Shown piece by piece: positions 1-13,076 of a stretch of DNA of 64,000 nucleotides; position 1 is the stretch's first letter, and each line of letters starts with the position of its first letter. This DNA comes from Prostheceraeus crozeri (taxonomy: Eukaryota; Platyhelminthes; Polycladida; Euryleptidae), in NCBI GenBank assembly GCA_907163375.1, contig CAJQUW010010341.1:434001-498000 (forward strand). Direction: 5' to 3'. The translations under genes were made by a program, and so were the position numbers. The notes beneath the pieces are model-generated. The model was not told the DNA's origin. It ran no database searches and saw nothing but the letters and a program-made list of their open reading frames with translations.

Positions 1-71
1 AGATTTCATCGCAACCACAATATCCACGTAATTATCGAAAAAGATGAATTACAGCCAAAAAACGGTTTTTA

Positions 72-1460
72 CCAGGGTTGGAACAATTATAGTAGCATTG
101 TGTAATTAATTACAATTTTTTGATTTTAAAGTATTTGTAATTATAATTGTAATTGCGAAAGTTCAACTGCAATTTTAATTGTACATGTAATTGCAATTGA
201 ATTTTTACGTAATTGTAATTGAAGAAAAATGTCGGTCAATTACACCAAATCCAAAGATTGCTTTTTTCACACTTTTTGTTCACACAGGCTTCGACTACTA
301 TGGAGTATTGATACAGGCCTTTAAATACACTTATAGCCTGCAATCCCTACATGCACAATTGTAGCCTAAATACAGGTCTCATTCTGTGCCGCGTTTTTAC
401 CGAATTTTTAGAATAAGCCTCAACAACATAACATACAAAATTAGAAATGTCATAATATGGGCATTTTCGAATTTATACATTAATATTTCCTCTAATAATT
501 TACTGCAATCTCTAATAAACGCCGCCCTCTGAAACGCGCGAATGTGAGAGGTCAACGTATTCATAAACGTGAGGCCTAGCTTTGATATAAAAGAATGTAC
601 ATGCAAGAGAATGACTTTGCATGGTCATGGAACAATCCTTATAGGAGCAGATGGCGCAACCTATTTTTGGGCGTTAACATCGTTTTAAGAATGAAGCTTA
701 CCTAACGCAGCATAATAGTTGCCTGCTGTTCATGATGACTGAGAGACAGACTACTCATCCCGTTTCTGGCAGCTACTGTAGCTGTATCGTCGAGATGACT
801 CATATCATTCATGACTCATCAGGAAGTTTTGGGCATGCTCGACCGTAAAGTGATCATTGAAAGGTTGCAACGTTTCAATGGCAAAAGACAATAGGACCTA
901 CTTCTTTCTGTATCTTGTACTCAAAATCAAATTTACTAAGACTTGAAATCGTTTTGGACAGCTAACTCATTAACTGACCAACATTGTTAGGGAAAATTGA
1001 TGTAATTGTAATTATGCAATTAACTACAACTTTTGAAGTAGTTGTAATTTAAAATTAATCAAAACTTAGAAAATCATCCAGCATTATATTTTGTAAAACT
1101 GATCGATATAAGAACTCCTTCCTTCCATCTGGTGCATCGCGCTTTTTCGTAGCTGTGACTTAATGCCTTTTGCATGCTTTTTCATCCCTCTGTATGTATT
1201 ATGATCAGCCGTGGCTGTTTATCTACAAATAAATGCTTATTATTATTATCATTATTAATTACAAAGTCACACATGTAATTGCAATTGCAATAGAATAAAA
1301 ATCGTGTAATTGTAACTGAAGATTTTGATTTTAAAGCAATTGAAATTAAAGATTTCGATTTCAAAGTAATTGTAATTATAATTGTAATTGTAAAAGTTCA
1401 ACTGTAATTGCAAAATAAGTAATTGCAATTGAAAAAAATGTGCAATTGTTTCAACCCTGG
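72..1460. mobile_element. AT-rich non-autonomous element with inverted ends, hAT-like
   Basis: The left end (from 72) reads CCAGGGTTGGAACAATT and the right end (to 1460) is its reverse complement with one mismatch. Just inside both ends lie runs built from AATTGTAATTG-type words (about 100-240 and 1250-1450). Taking CAG as the terminus, as in hAT elements, the flanking octamers GTTTTTAC and GATTATAT match at 5 of 8 positions, so any target duplication is decayed. The middle (about 250-1240) has no recognisable coding sequence. The hAT assignment is inferred from the CAGGGTTG end only. Confidence 0.55.
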
Positions 1461-3269
1461 ATTATATCTTAGTCGGTCGACAGGGCGTTAACTTCACAGC
1501 TGACTGTACACAAAAGCTCGCATGGCTTTTCAACCAAGTACCTATTCACTTTTCTGATGTTGAACTCCAAAGAGACATTATGTCAAACTACCGCACACCG
1601 AGGGAAACACAACACTCAATGCACAGTCGATATCGATTTAACTTTCAGAATAGCATACCTTGAAACTTTTGACTGGATGCCATCAGAGAGTCTGCAAGAC
1701 AAATAAATACTTCACTTTTATTTCAACTACAAGATGATGCAATCAATACATTATTCCTCAACTGAGTTTAGAAATCACAACAGAACGTCCAGTAAAAATA
1801 AATCAAAATCGGGCATATATGGAGACTGGGGTGACTTGGCATATGTTTAGTAAAAAAAGCTGTCACTACTTAATAAATAAAGACAAAATGTCAGTATTGT
1901 GACCACTTTATGCCACTACCATCACTTAACGATTCCTCAAAGCCTAATTCATAAATGGTCGATAGAATCCACATACTTGACATTTTAATAGTCATGGTCA
2001 GTTGAGCTGAGTTGGCATAGGGGTGGAGAGAGTTGGCATAGGGAGTTGTTTGTGTAACGAAATCAGTGTAGATGATGCCTAAATATTGTCAATTTTGAAA
2101 AAGCATGGGAACTGCACACCTCGCGAAGTTTACCGGCCTTCATAACTATTGTCATGACGACGACAGATATATCTATTCCGTCACTATCCTAGCTGGTAAA
2201 AGAGCGGAAAAAAGAGCGATAACCTGAATCAAAACAAACCATCTGTTTCTACTGCACACCACATTGGATGGAAGATACTTCTATGATTTATTTAATCAAT
2301 ACGTTATACGAAAGCAGGCAGCGGACAGCAGGCGCAATAGCTTAGAATTTTCTTAATTGAAACATCGTCTAACTCCACGCTTGGGAGCATGTGGACGTCA
2401 GTATCAGTACCGGTGATGATCATGACGAAAGCTGATAGCAAGAGCTTGTGCCCACATGTACTCGCATATTGTAGAATCTGTTGTAGATCATTATTAGATT
2501 CTCCATGCCACGTAATGATCGCCCAAGGATATGCACAAAAATCAAATTTAGAGATCGCGAACTTAAGTAGATGTATAATCATGGATAACATGTCTGCATG
2601 CCGATAGTAAAATGTTCTCAGGAGACTCATCAAGGCGCTTCAGAGAAATGAACATAAACACAGAGCATTTGAAACGGAATCACACAAATTACTCATGTGC
2701 TCCGTCATGTGGCTCAAACTTAGCCACATAGCTAGAAATCACAATCATTGTGATCACGACTGTGAGAAAGTCACTCATTATCAAAGCGCTAACTGATGAC
2801 ATTCCCCGAAATTCATCATCATCAAGTCACTAGGGTTTGAAAGTTGTCACAAAGATGCGCTGCTTTCCCTGTCTTAATATAGCGCTATTTTTACACTTAC
2901 ATGTATAAACTCAGTGCACAAGCGTGCTGTATGCTGTAGCCTATGTGTGCCTTGTTATTAGTTGCTTATGGTTTTTGAACGTACAATTTCTTTACAACTG
3001 TCGTAACCATGGCTTGCAGGATTTTAAGATTATTTCTGAATTTCGAGCAATGGTCATCTAACTTATCGAAGGTGTACATGGTATGTATAAGAAAATGCTC
3101 TTCGATTAAACTTAATTGTTATGAACTCCAATGGAAATCATTTTCATCTGCGTCATCAACACAATTGAAAAACGAATTTTCTCAAGTCCACAGTTTCCGA
3201 ATTCTCTGCAGCATATCCGACTATAGCAGCGACTTTGAAGGCGATGGCTTCTTCTAGACACTCAACAGA
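1461..3269. other. Unassigned non-coding stretch
   Basis: I recognise no gene or element here. Short open frames on both strands around 2300-2630 overlap each other and resemble no family I know. A short frame starting at 3009 has a basic, hydrophobic N-terminus and is discussed in the findings as a very weak candidate for the missing NFS1 first exon. Confidence 0.4.
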
Positions 3270-3990
3270 CGCTAATGGTTGCGGAAAAGCAAGACACGCA
3301 CATAACATCCTTCATGTATCACATCCATCAATTGGGGACAACAACGAGAGAACATCGTGACAAACAAGAATATCACATGCCTCCTCTTGCAATACACGTC
3401 TGCAATTTGATCAATCATCTCAACCAAATGCAACAGTACAGATCAAAGCAGTCAGAATCGCCACAGCATGCAGTGCCCTGCACATACATACATACATATG
3501 CAACACCACCTACATTATGAAACCCATGTCCTCCTATTGATGAACATCGCACGCTAAACGCAAAATAGTCTAATGAAAACAAAAAAAGTCAACATCCACT
3601 CCATCTCCTCACACAACAACTGCCTCCCCACAAACAGCAAAAATCCACCATCTTCAGCATTGGGAAGTACGCTACACATCCAGTCATACAAAAAAGCAAC
3701 TGCTCAAACTAACACACTCATCACGTCGGCACATACCTACCACATAGACAACACAACGAAGTCATTAACGGATTACCACAGCTTACAAGTCAGAAGAAAC
3801 ACTCGACAGACACACGCAGAATACTAGAGCAACATCACCCTCCTTGAAAGAACATTTACACAACGTAAAGCTGTCAGTCTAGGACATTACTCACCTTCTT
3901 GCCCTGTATAGGCCTAGATCACAATCGTGATACACAAAAAAACATCGTTTCTCTTGCACATACTGACATACACACATTCAACCCTCACAC
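3270..3990 (+). other. G-poor, C/A-rich block
   Basis: On the + strand this block is rich in A and C and poor in G; for example 3601-3660 has only 3 G in 60 bases. The bias starts and stops fairly sharply against the neighbouring A/T-rich DNA. Two open frames (3275-3520 and 3573-3827) are probably by-products of the scarcity of stop codons. Strand asymmetry of this kind is common in retroelement remnants, but I cannot tie it to any family. Confidence 0.35.
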
Positions 3991-4240
3991 TATGGAATAC
4001 ATGGGTTGCGCCCGTCAGGTGTGTGGAGCTCATCCGCCGCTGTGAGTCTCCTGGAAACTTTCCAATAGCAATGAGAGGTATATCGACAACACCAACATCA
4101 TCTCATCAAGCCTCTTCAAAAAATGAATCTCGTCAGGAACATTAGTGAGTCAATGGACGAGTTGCAGATGGACTATTTACAAAATGATAGATGAACGCAA
4201 AAAATATATCGCGATAACAACTTACAGAATTGACATAGGC

Positions 4241-5290
4241 AAAGTCTACCTGTACGTGGAGTAATTCAGTTCGAAAAGCCTATGTCTACCTTTACTTGGA
4301 TTAATTCATCAAATTTTTCCAAGCCATCAAAATACACTTCTAACACTTAGTTAGACTTTTACATTTTACTTATGCCATCAAGAACGCCTTTGATGTGAAT
4401 ATTTGGAAGGTGTGCTATTAAAACCATAACAGAACATAAATTAAACAAATGTTTTTTTTTAAAAAATGAGATAGATTAAAGAAAATACTTGCATAGGAAA
4501 TACCTACCACGTTGGCTATTGGCGTGCCGGTCACTGGGTAATTGGTGGCATAGAAAGAGAAAGTGCAAAATGTTATTTGGCAGAGCTTACATGCCGAAGG
4601 AGAGATACCCTACAAAATTTGATTAAACAGTGAATTCTTCCTGAGATTCACATAATTTCTGATGGATGGGCTGCTTATCCCATCGATGGTGGAATTTACT
4701 CTCATTCGACTGTGATCCATGATCATAATTTTGTTGACCCTAATAATTGTGACGTCCATACAAATAATGCTGAAAATATGTGGATGACAGCAAAGAGAAA
4801 GCTGAGGAGGCAACTAGGCACAAGTGAAGCCCTTTTTGAAAGTTACCTTCATGAATTCACTTGGAGGAATACCGTTAGAGATCAGTATGTTGTTCCAGGA
4901 ATTTATAAAAATTATCCGACTTGCGTAAGTTCTGTGATCATAACTGTCAAATTACGCTTCCTTCTATCAAGACTTTCAAGTTAGGATCGTCAAGTCATGG
5001 CGATATGACTTGTAATTTTGTTATTTAAAAGATTGCATTTAAATTTTTAGACCTACAGATTTTGTCTAACGATTTACAAACATACAAGTTTTTATATCAC
5101 TGTTACATATCTTTTGATTGTCGAGTTAATATATACACATTCCATATTTTCATATAAAGGCGTTTTTGATTGACTAAAAAAAATTATGTCCCATGTTCGC
5201 AACAGATGTCATAAATAAGTCTAAGTGTTGAAAGTTTAATTTGATAGCTTGGAAAGATTTGATTAATTAATCCACGTTAAGGTAGACTTT
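4241..5290 (+). mobile_element. Merlin-type DNA transposon
   Basis: Inverted ends flank a Merlin/IS1016-like transposase remnant. Positions 4284-4350 match the reverse complement of 5221-5287 at about 58 of 67 positions by eye; both begin GTCTACCTT, continue through GGATTAATT and end AACACTTAG. The first 40 or so bases of the left end occur twice in tandem (from about 4241 and again from 4281), so the true left boundary is uncertain. The size, about 1.05 kb, fits Merlin elements. I could not see a clean target duplication. Confidence 0.7.
4498..4960 (+). pseudogene. Merlin transposase (DDE, IS1595/IS1016-like), decayed
   Basis: The translation carries the signature of the IS1595/Merlin DDE transposase. 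A segment reading RAGHWVIGGIERESAKCYL is followed by IISDGWAAYP (second catalytic Asp), then HNFVDPNNCDVHTNNAEN and MWMTAKRKLRRQL (the His/Glu-type third catalytic region), ending with YLHEFTWR, the usual C-terminal motif. The N-terminal third of the protein, including the expected zinc finger and the first Asp, is not visible, and a stop codon interrupts the frame before SDGWAAY. The copy is therefore inactive. It lies centrally between the inverted ends at 4284-4350 and 5221-5287. Confidence 0.75.
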
Positions 5291-8200
5291 ACCATTAACA
5301 TGATGGCGATCACAAGAATCGGATACCTATACATTCAAGCTTGACGATAGCATCTGATAGATAATGCTCTAAATGCATGCACACATATTTTACCATAATT
5401 CCAAATTGAGCGGCTTAATTGACGAAATGTGCGTGAACACTACCAAATACACGCTCCTTTGAATGTGATCAATCTTTTTATTTTTTTCATTGAAGTCGTG
5501 AATGATTTACGAAGAAGGGAAAGGAAGCGACAATACAACCTATCGGTGTATGAGCTGTAAAACTTGATAGATTTTGAATACTGAAACAAGCATGCTTTTC
5601 ATTTCTTGTGTGTCTACATTTGTTCAAACCTGAGCTCTGAGACCTACAGGCTACGGCATAATGTTCGATATTGTGCTCACATCGCTGATGTTTCGAACAT
5701 CATGGAAAGCGTTCTGTTTATCTTCAACAGTTTATTACTGGTGTGCATGTTTGACGTCTGTCTTCCATTCATTGACCTTTCAATTTCTGTTCCTTGCCGT
5801 TTTCGCTGAGTGCAGCATGGTATGACGTAGTCTGCGTGTTGCGTATATCTGTCAAGGTTTCTCTGTGTGTCGCAGAGAAAGTAGCGAAACAGTTATCACC
5901 GCTATAGCACAAAGCATTGTCACATAGCTCCATCGCGAGAATGATGACAACTGTCACGAGGATATAAAAACCAGCAACTAGTACATTCAAAAGTCGTCGA
6001 AAAATGGCGTTGATCAGCAATTTATGTCGTTGCTGATGAAATGGATAAGCCATGCCTAATAGACTCTTAAACTTGATAGTAAGTCTTCCGTCTAGCAGAC
6101 GGAAAAAAACTATTGATGATAAATATTGTGTACGTCCTGAACACTGACGGCTATGTCACACATCTTGAGATCCCCCAAGATCGCAAATGCTGGCAGCAGC
6201 GTTTTTTAAGGTGTTCCACGGGATAGATTCTGCACCGTGGATTTTGAACGTTCATCCGTTACATGTAGTGAGTCATAGCTAACACTATCAATGCCCAAAA
6301 TTCATCTCATCCTCTACTTCCCCGCAAGTCTGTTAGTCACAGATACCGATGAAAACCTGATGGGTGGTGATAGAGAATGCTGTAGTATTGAAATCAATTA
6401 TGAATCTGATGACGAACATGACACTAAATGACCAATACTTATCATTCAATTTAATGATCAAATTTAGGGTCATTATCCCTAAATGAACAATCCTTCTTAC
6501 TCAAAATTAGTAAAATATTCCTACATAGATGGTGATAATTGCTTCGTGGCACTTTATGGATAATGAAAGGTCAACACGAACAAATAGGTGAAATAACAGG
6601 TGATTTTCATAAAAATGGTTGTAAGGTTAAATAAATTTTCTAACATGATTCAAATATTTTAGAATATTTTAACGATCCCCATTACGATAACGATAGAGTA
6701 CTTTCCCTTTTTTACGACGATTTACATAGATCAGATACTGACGATATCCGAAAAGTTGCTAATTCTGTTAATTCCATGCTAATTTATGAGGAGTATTTAA
6801 TCGCTTGCAGTTATAGAACTGTGCTACAAATCAGATTCATGTCATGTGAAACTCATTGTCCAAAAAGATAGCCCTACCGATCCTAATGTTCAGCATGTAC
6901 ATATTATCCACATGTATCATCTGTATTTTTTAATTCACATGTCTGAAGAAACAGATCAAATGGAAGCATGCAAGCACGGCAAATGTGTTGGCTGTGGTGT
7001 TTAGAAATTCCTAGACTGTCAACTCTCAAAAATTCAAGAGCTTTTATCGAAGAGTAAAATCTGTTGATGACTTGAAGAATTACTTGGTCGATGATTGAAA
7101 CGCATGCATAATCGTGCTCCTTTGATACAGTTTGCAACTGATAAAAGTAAAGCAAGTTTTTGGCAGTCAAACAGTCATCGCAAATTCATTCAGTCAATGA
7201 CATGAAATCAAAGAGTTGCATGAAATTGTGACTTTCTTGTTTTAAATATGTGAACAAAAGTTAGTTGTAGTTACTTTTCCACTTTGAATAAATCGCATGG
7301 AGATCGAATGCTACCGGTGGGTACAGTATCATTCGCTCACAAATTGAAAAAAAATTAGCATCAGTCCTTCACCTTTTTTTGATATTGGATGTAATACCAG
7401 CAGATTGCATTGTGCATCACAAGTCATTCCATAGTTCACTTAGTGCATTCTCATAGGTATTTCCTAAATGCCTTTTTGCTGCAACAAATTTTGGGTCTGT
7501 GTTCTTTGCATTCAGTCATTGAGTAATTAAAAATGCTATTTAATTGTGAATTTATGCACCAATACTCTGATCGCATTACAGTCTCATTTTTTCTGATTGC
7601 AATCATTCTTCAATGTTGCGATATACTTTGCACAAATAACTTGAATCATGCAGCAAGACTTGAATCCTGAAGCATGTGCATGTGGCTCAACAAAGATCTG
7701 GCTCTCATCTGGGTTGTGATCACAGGAGCAAGCAATCATGCGTTGCATTCGTGAAGAGATTTACTTGAAACATTTTGATGATTTTTGCTGGTCACAGTTC
7801 AAGGAATACGACGTGCATGAATGATAACAAGAGTAGCTAACAATTGTTCTATTTTCAAAAGAAGAACATAAATAGAAGACGGAAAGTTCACGATCTGGAA
7901 TGAGAGAGTAGAAAAGTGTAGTAAGTTGAATCATCTTAAAGGGGATATGGAGTGATACATTGAGAAACTAAGCCGGATGAGCATCTAACCAGGAATCTCC
8001 AGACAGTAGCGTCGCAAGGTAGCTTTTGATTGTTTTCCATTTATGTTTTATTACGAATTTACTAGCTGTTTACTGAAATTTTAAGTAGTGCTATAATATT
8101 TTTTTCTATTTTGTGATGCATCCTGATGACATCGTTTCGTAATCATTACCTAAATTATCTCTGCCAAACATAATGAACTCTTTTGCATCGAGATTCTATG

Positions 8201-8809
8201 GGAATGGGCTATCCCGGGGCTACATTTTGTTTCGTAGCATGGCAACAAGTGGTAAGGAAGTAATTTATAGATTTTCATGTTGATGATTTGGGACTATCCG
8301 TCATAGAAACAAATCAATTTATAGCTGAATGTTTTTGCATTTAGACAATTATGCTGTAATTGAACATTGGGTTCTGATGTATGTACATGTTTTTTTGGGC
8401 ATGATTGGTTTGTATGGAGATTAAGCATGTTGCATTGTTGAATGACTGGTTGTAAACTGAATCATCTTTGTATATAAATTTAACGCCTTAGTCTCTTCAA
8501 TTCATTCTAATCCTTGTTTCAGGAACTTGTGTCTTCACAGTAGTACAGTTTTTATGATGACACGCAATTTTGAGTCTCACTGCTGAGTTTGGAGGGTTAC
8601 TTTGCTTGCAGGGATCCAGGTCTCCTTGGAATAGAATGATGTCAAGTCTTGAACAATTGTAGCGTAAAGTTCCCTGGCGACCAAGGACACCATGCGCTTC
8701 GTCCTGCTGCACTGTGCGTATTTGTTGCTCATCACAAATTGCACATGCTTTTGAATGCAGCATTTTTTAGAATTGCTGCATCCAGGTTATTTCCTGAAGC
8801 AATAGGTAT
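5291..8809. other. Unassigned non-coding stretch
   Basis: No gene or element recognised. A frame at about 6661-6870 (+) could once have been coding but resembles nothing I know. The other open frames are short and lack codon structure. Confidence 0.4.
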
Positions 8810-8814
8810 GTTTG
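8810..8814. repeat. Target-site duplication of the copia element (left)
   Basis: GTTTG directly precedes the left LTR and recurs directly after the right LTR at 14194-14198. A 5-bp duplication is the expected size for a Ty1/copia integrase. Confidence 0.8.
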
Positions 8815-9007
8815 TGTAAAACTGATAATTTGGCATATCAATTGTAAGTATATTCAGGTAATATTAAAAACCCCACCAGACACATCTGGAACAGAAAGAT
8901 ACTCTTTAAAATAAACAACAAACATGCCACAGCAACACGACACATTAAACATGAAGAGTAGAAAGCAAGAGAGTATGCACGAATTACACAAGCCAAGCAC
9001 GATAATA
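8815..9007 (-). repeat. 3' LTR of the copia element
   Basis: Direct repeat of 14001-14193, the same 193-bp length, starting TGTAAAACTGATAATTTGG. The adjacent inner side carries a purine-rich run on the minus strand (about 9008-9025), in the position of a polypurine tract. Confidence 0.85.
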
Positions 9008-9102
9008 GATTCCCCTTACTTTAAAAGAACAACGGAGTAGTTCTTCGAAACACGACAACTGTAGTGGACCGTAAACACTTTTTCAGCAAGGAAAAGAAGT
9101 AA

Positions 9103-10690
9103 TTAGATTCCAAAAATGTTGTCTATCTGGCCAGAGATGATGCACTCGTGAAGAAGCTTGCTGGAGCAACCTCTTTTTTTCAGGCAGTAAGCCAATTGCT
9201 TTCCAGTACTTATCCAATTGATTTGGGACACTTCGCCTTTCTGAATCATCTCCTTGATACTGGCGATGTCGATGCTCAAACGCTTTTCGGTCACAGATTT
9301 TGTTGAATGCAGTGTCTCGTAAAGGGACTTGTTGTCCGTAAAACACACAATCGGAATCGATCCACCATTTAGCTCTCCAGCCAGAACTTCTTGAAGCAAT
9401 CCACCAATCAGATAAGCAGAATCAAGACTCCACCATGGCGAGAGATTCTGTGCATTGGTACTTTTCACTACTCCTTGATTTTCCCTGAGCTCCAGGAAAT
9501 GGGACACGATCGACCATTTTCCCCAGTAAGAAAAATGACGTATCCACCTGCACTTGAATATCCGTCACTCAAGTTGGCATACGAGGCGTCACAAAAAACA
9601 GTGAGCTTGAGGCAGCGCACCCTACCTAGGGAAGGGAATCGTAGCTTCATATTTGCTCCTTTGATCCGCTTGATAATCTTGTTGGCGTTGCAGAGATCTT
9701 CTACTTTCGGATGCTTGACTTTCATGCTGAGATCAGTGTCTTCGAATCCTACATCAAGTCTTGTTTGATTTGCAATCCAGTTGATTTGTCCAATTTTCTC
9801 ACGAAGTTGTGATAATTCTTCTTTGTTAAGAAGACTGTCTTTCTGTTCGGAACGTAATCTTGACATTGGTGAGAGTTCTACACTATCAATATATGAACTT
9901 TGATCTAGGTAGATTGCACTGTGGTCTTGCTCAAAATTCAAGCCCAAAGAATCAAATTCGCTGTCGTTTTCTTTTCCAACAAGGAAGGTTTTCCGCAGCT
10001 CATCAACAATTTCTTCCTCAAACTCCTTTTCTCCAGCCCAAAGAAAGTCATCGACATGCATTATGAAAATGCCCGCTAGTCGATTGTCTGTTGTCCAATA
10101 GAAGAACGTCGGTTCTAGGTTTGATTGTTGGCATCCGCATCGCAGCAGTTCTTCTGTTATGCTCTTGAACCAATGTCGGGAAGCGTCAGACAATCCATAT
10201 ACACATTTCTTCAGTTTCCAAATCATGCCGTCCACGGCCGCTTCTTTTGGCGGTTTCACAAATATGTCTCTGTCAATTGACTTTCCTTGTAAAAAAGCTG
10301 ACATGATGTCAATCGTGTGACACTTCCATTGTTTGGAACTGGCCAGCGCAAGAAGTATCCTCATGACATCCTTTGTTGCAATTGGTGAATCGGCTTGAAT
10401 ATTTTCTCGAATCTCGAATCCCCGAACAACTAAGCGAGCCTTATGAACCATACCATTATCACCTTCCTTTTTTGTAACGACCACCGAGTGGAGATGGTTG
10501 GCTGACCTTTGTCCTCAATTTCTTCAAATACTTCGAAAAATTTCCATTTTACCAATTCTTCATTTTTGGCTGATTCGATTTCTTCCACTTCTTGTATATT
10601 AACCGGGACAGACGTGACAATAACAGTGGCGTCATTTCTTTCCAGTCCTCGTATTTTCCACTCAGATACATCAGTTTCAAAATTGAGATA
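9103..10690 (-). pseudogene. copia pol: reverse transcriptase and RNase H part (fossil)
   Basis: The minus-strand translation shows the copia reverse transcriptase, including KARLVVRGF, DIMSAFLQG, the KKCVYGLSDASRHW block and a VDD active-site region. Further on come QINWIANQTRLDV and the RNase H start VFCDASYANL. The RNase H tail continues to about 9103. The part lies between the integrase region and the 3' LTR, as in copia. Fossil; broken. Confidence 0.85.
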
Positions 10691-11074
10691 TAATTTTCTT
10701 TAAGCAGCATAGTTAAATTAAATCAAAAAAGTTATCAGTTAGCCAAGCTGCTGTATTATTATTCAATCTTACAAATTTTCACCGATATGACGGCCTGTTC
10801 ACGTAAAAAGGATTTTCAAATTACATCTTACATAAAAAACAAAATATCAATGTCTGATAAGTTGAACATTCATCGTTGTTATTGAGGCTTGGTTTCATAG
10901 ATTTTATTAATATGGCCTCTCTGAAACGTAGGTTAATGCTGTTTGTATCAAACGCTATGATTTTGACTGTAAACGGGAAAGCTATGTTAGGAGAGAAACT
11001 TAGGTGATGTTTGAGTACAATTGAGTCTTTGTGGTTTGTTCTTTAATGCGTGTATGTAGTGAACGGATTGAACC

Positions 11075-11632
11075 ATGCCGAGAAACCATGCCGTTATTGA
11101 TGACTGCGTCGGAAAAATGCTGGAGGAGAATCCAGAGATGAAAATAGAAGATGCTCTATTGTGGGCAGTGAACGCAAAGGACTCATTGCAAATGGTATAT
11201 GGATGGAGTCCTTACCAACTGGTTTTTGGCAGGAACCCTAATCTCCCATCAACGCTCAGTGACAAACCTCCAGCGCTCCACGGAAGCACAATAAGTAAAG
11301 TATTTGGACGGCATCTTAATTCACTGCATGCTGGTCGCCAAGCTTTCGTACAGGCTGAAGCTTCAGAAAGAATCCGGCGAGCACTGAGAAACAGGATCCA
11401 CTCATCTAGCGCTACATTTACACAAGGTGATGCAGTTTACTACAAGCGAGAAGGAAACCCAAAATGGAGAGGACCAGGGAAAGTGATTGGACAGGATGGG
11501 ATAATTGTTTTCGTTAGACATGGAAGTTCGTACATCCGGGTGCCGACATGTAGGCTGACAAAATCTGATATTGATACGGACGTTTCGAGAACATTGAATA
11601 ATGAAGAGCAAAAAAAACGAATTGTGCGCTGA
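11075..11632 (+). pseudogene. copia integrase C-terminal part, opposite strand (fossil)
   Basis: The + strand translation reads ALLWAVNAKDSLQMVYGWSP and YQLVFGRNPNLPSTLSD, typical of the C-terminal half of a copia-type integrase core, then a basic tail with KWRGPGKVIGQDG. It belongs to the element that contains it but is on the other strand, so the element has been rearranged internally. No host function. Confidence 0.75.
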
Positions 11633-12079
11633 AAATAGAGAAAACTAAACAATGGACGATGAATCAAAATTCCAGATGAAGACACATGAAGAGACGGGAG
11701 AAACAGCGGACATGGATAGTCAAGTGACCGAGTTGCCACTTGGGACATCTGACGACCTGCCTGTTAAAATGCAAGTTACCGGAAATTGGAAAAAGAATTC
11801 AGTATCGGACGCATGATGATTAACAGGCACGTCGTTTTCTGCATGTCACCTGTCTCTTTTCTTGTTTCGCTATTGCTGTCATCATGGAGGTTTGTCACTG
11901 AGCGTTGATGGGAGATTAGGATTCCTGCCAAAAACCAGTTGGTAAGGACTCCATCCATATACCATTTGCAATGAGTCCTTTGCGTTCACTGCCCACAATA
12001 GAGCATCTTCTATTTTCATCTCTGGATTCTCCTCCATCATTTTTCCGACGCAGTCATCAATAACGGCATGGTTTCTTTC

Positions 12080-13039
12080 TCACAAGCCGTTTTGCCATGG
12101 GCTATAAGCCGCAGTGGTCAGCACTTGCATATTCAGATTTTCAGTCATGTCCTTGAATTCTTCATTTGCGAACTCTCCTCCATTGTCCGTCAAATTCTTC
12201 TTAGGAATTCCAAAACCTCCACCAATCCAAACTGTCATCACCTGGTCGACAATGACTGATGGAGTTTTTCGTGTGATGACTGATGCAAGACTGAAACGTG
12301 TGGCCATATCGATCAAATGAAGGAAATAAAGTCCTGGCTTCCATTCCTCGAGATCCATATACACGGCTTCGTTGAATTCAGTTGCGATCGGGAGGCTAAC
12401 TCTGGGTCTCGCTGGCGTCTTCTTAAACTTCAAACATGTTTCACATTTGTCCGACACTTCATCCACTAGTTTCGCGACATCACTTTCTTCGTTGCCGGCA
12501 TCTTTGATCAACGCTTTCAGTTTCTCATTGGAAGGGTGCCCAAATTGTTTGTGTAGCTTTTCAATTATCTTCTTATGATCAGTTCTTTCCTTGTTCGAGG
12601 AATTGATCAGAGCTGTTTTTGTGTGTTCATAATCTGTTGGGGGTTGTTCAAGGGAAAAACAATAATGGCCCGACGATGTACTTTCTAATTCTCCTCCAAA
12701 GATCGAAGCTTTGTCATTTTCCAGATCCAGACGAACCTTGGCTTTCTTCATAGCTGGCTTACTAAGGAGGAGCGGGATGTCACTTTCGACTACATCTGTG
12801 GTAAGATCACATTCAACTCCTGCAATGATGCATGGGAAACTGATTCTCTCCTTGGATATCAAGCATCTTCCTCCTCCAAATCTGAAAATCGTGTCACTGG
12901 GACATCTTTTGATCTGCGAGGCGTTTTCCGGGGTCAAAGTCTCCAAATAAGCTTTCATCCAGAGTTCTCCTGCCACCGTCGAACTGCATGCACTGTCGAG
13001 AACGGCTTGACTCATTGCCTCACAAGTGAGTATTTCCAA
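12080..13039 (-). pseudogene. copia pol: protease, pre-integrase and integrase part (fossil)
   Basis: The minus strand encodes a protease-like start (AVLDSACSSTVAGELW), a GAG-pre-integrase zinc-binding region (HKQFGHPSNEKL ... CETCLKFKK) and an integrase core with YMDLEEW, LTDNGGEFANEEF and AYSPWQNGL. The order is that of Ty1/copia pol. Fossil; broken. Confidence 0.85.
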
Positions 13040-13076
13040 CTCATTCCTGTTGTTTCCTGTAAACAGTACTGCCCTT

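Noticed and set aside
2304-2633. Overlapping open frames on both strands
   Set aside because: No known domain, no conserved motif, and mutual overlap; likely chance.
2786-2815. Hammerhead-ribozyme-like core (CTGATGA ... GAAA)
   Set aside because: The bases between the two core motifs do not form a stem, and no third stem is visible.
11402-11748. Minus-strand frames over the integrase block
   Set aside because: Shadow frames of the copia fossil on the other strand.
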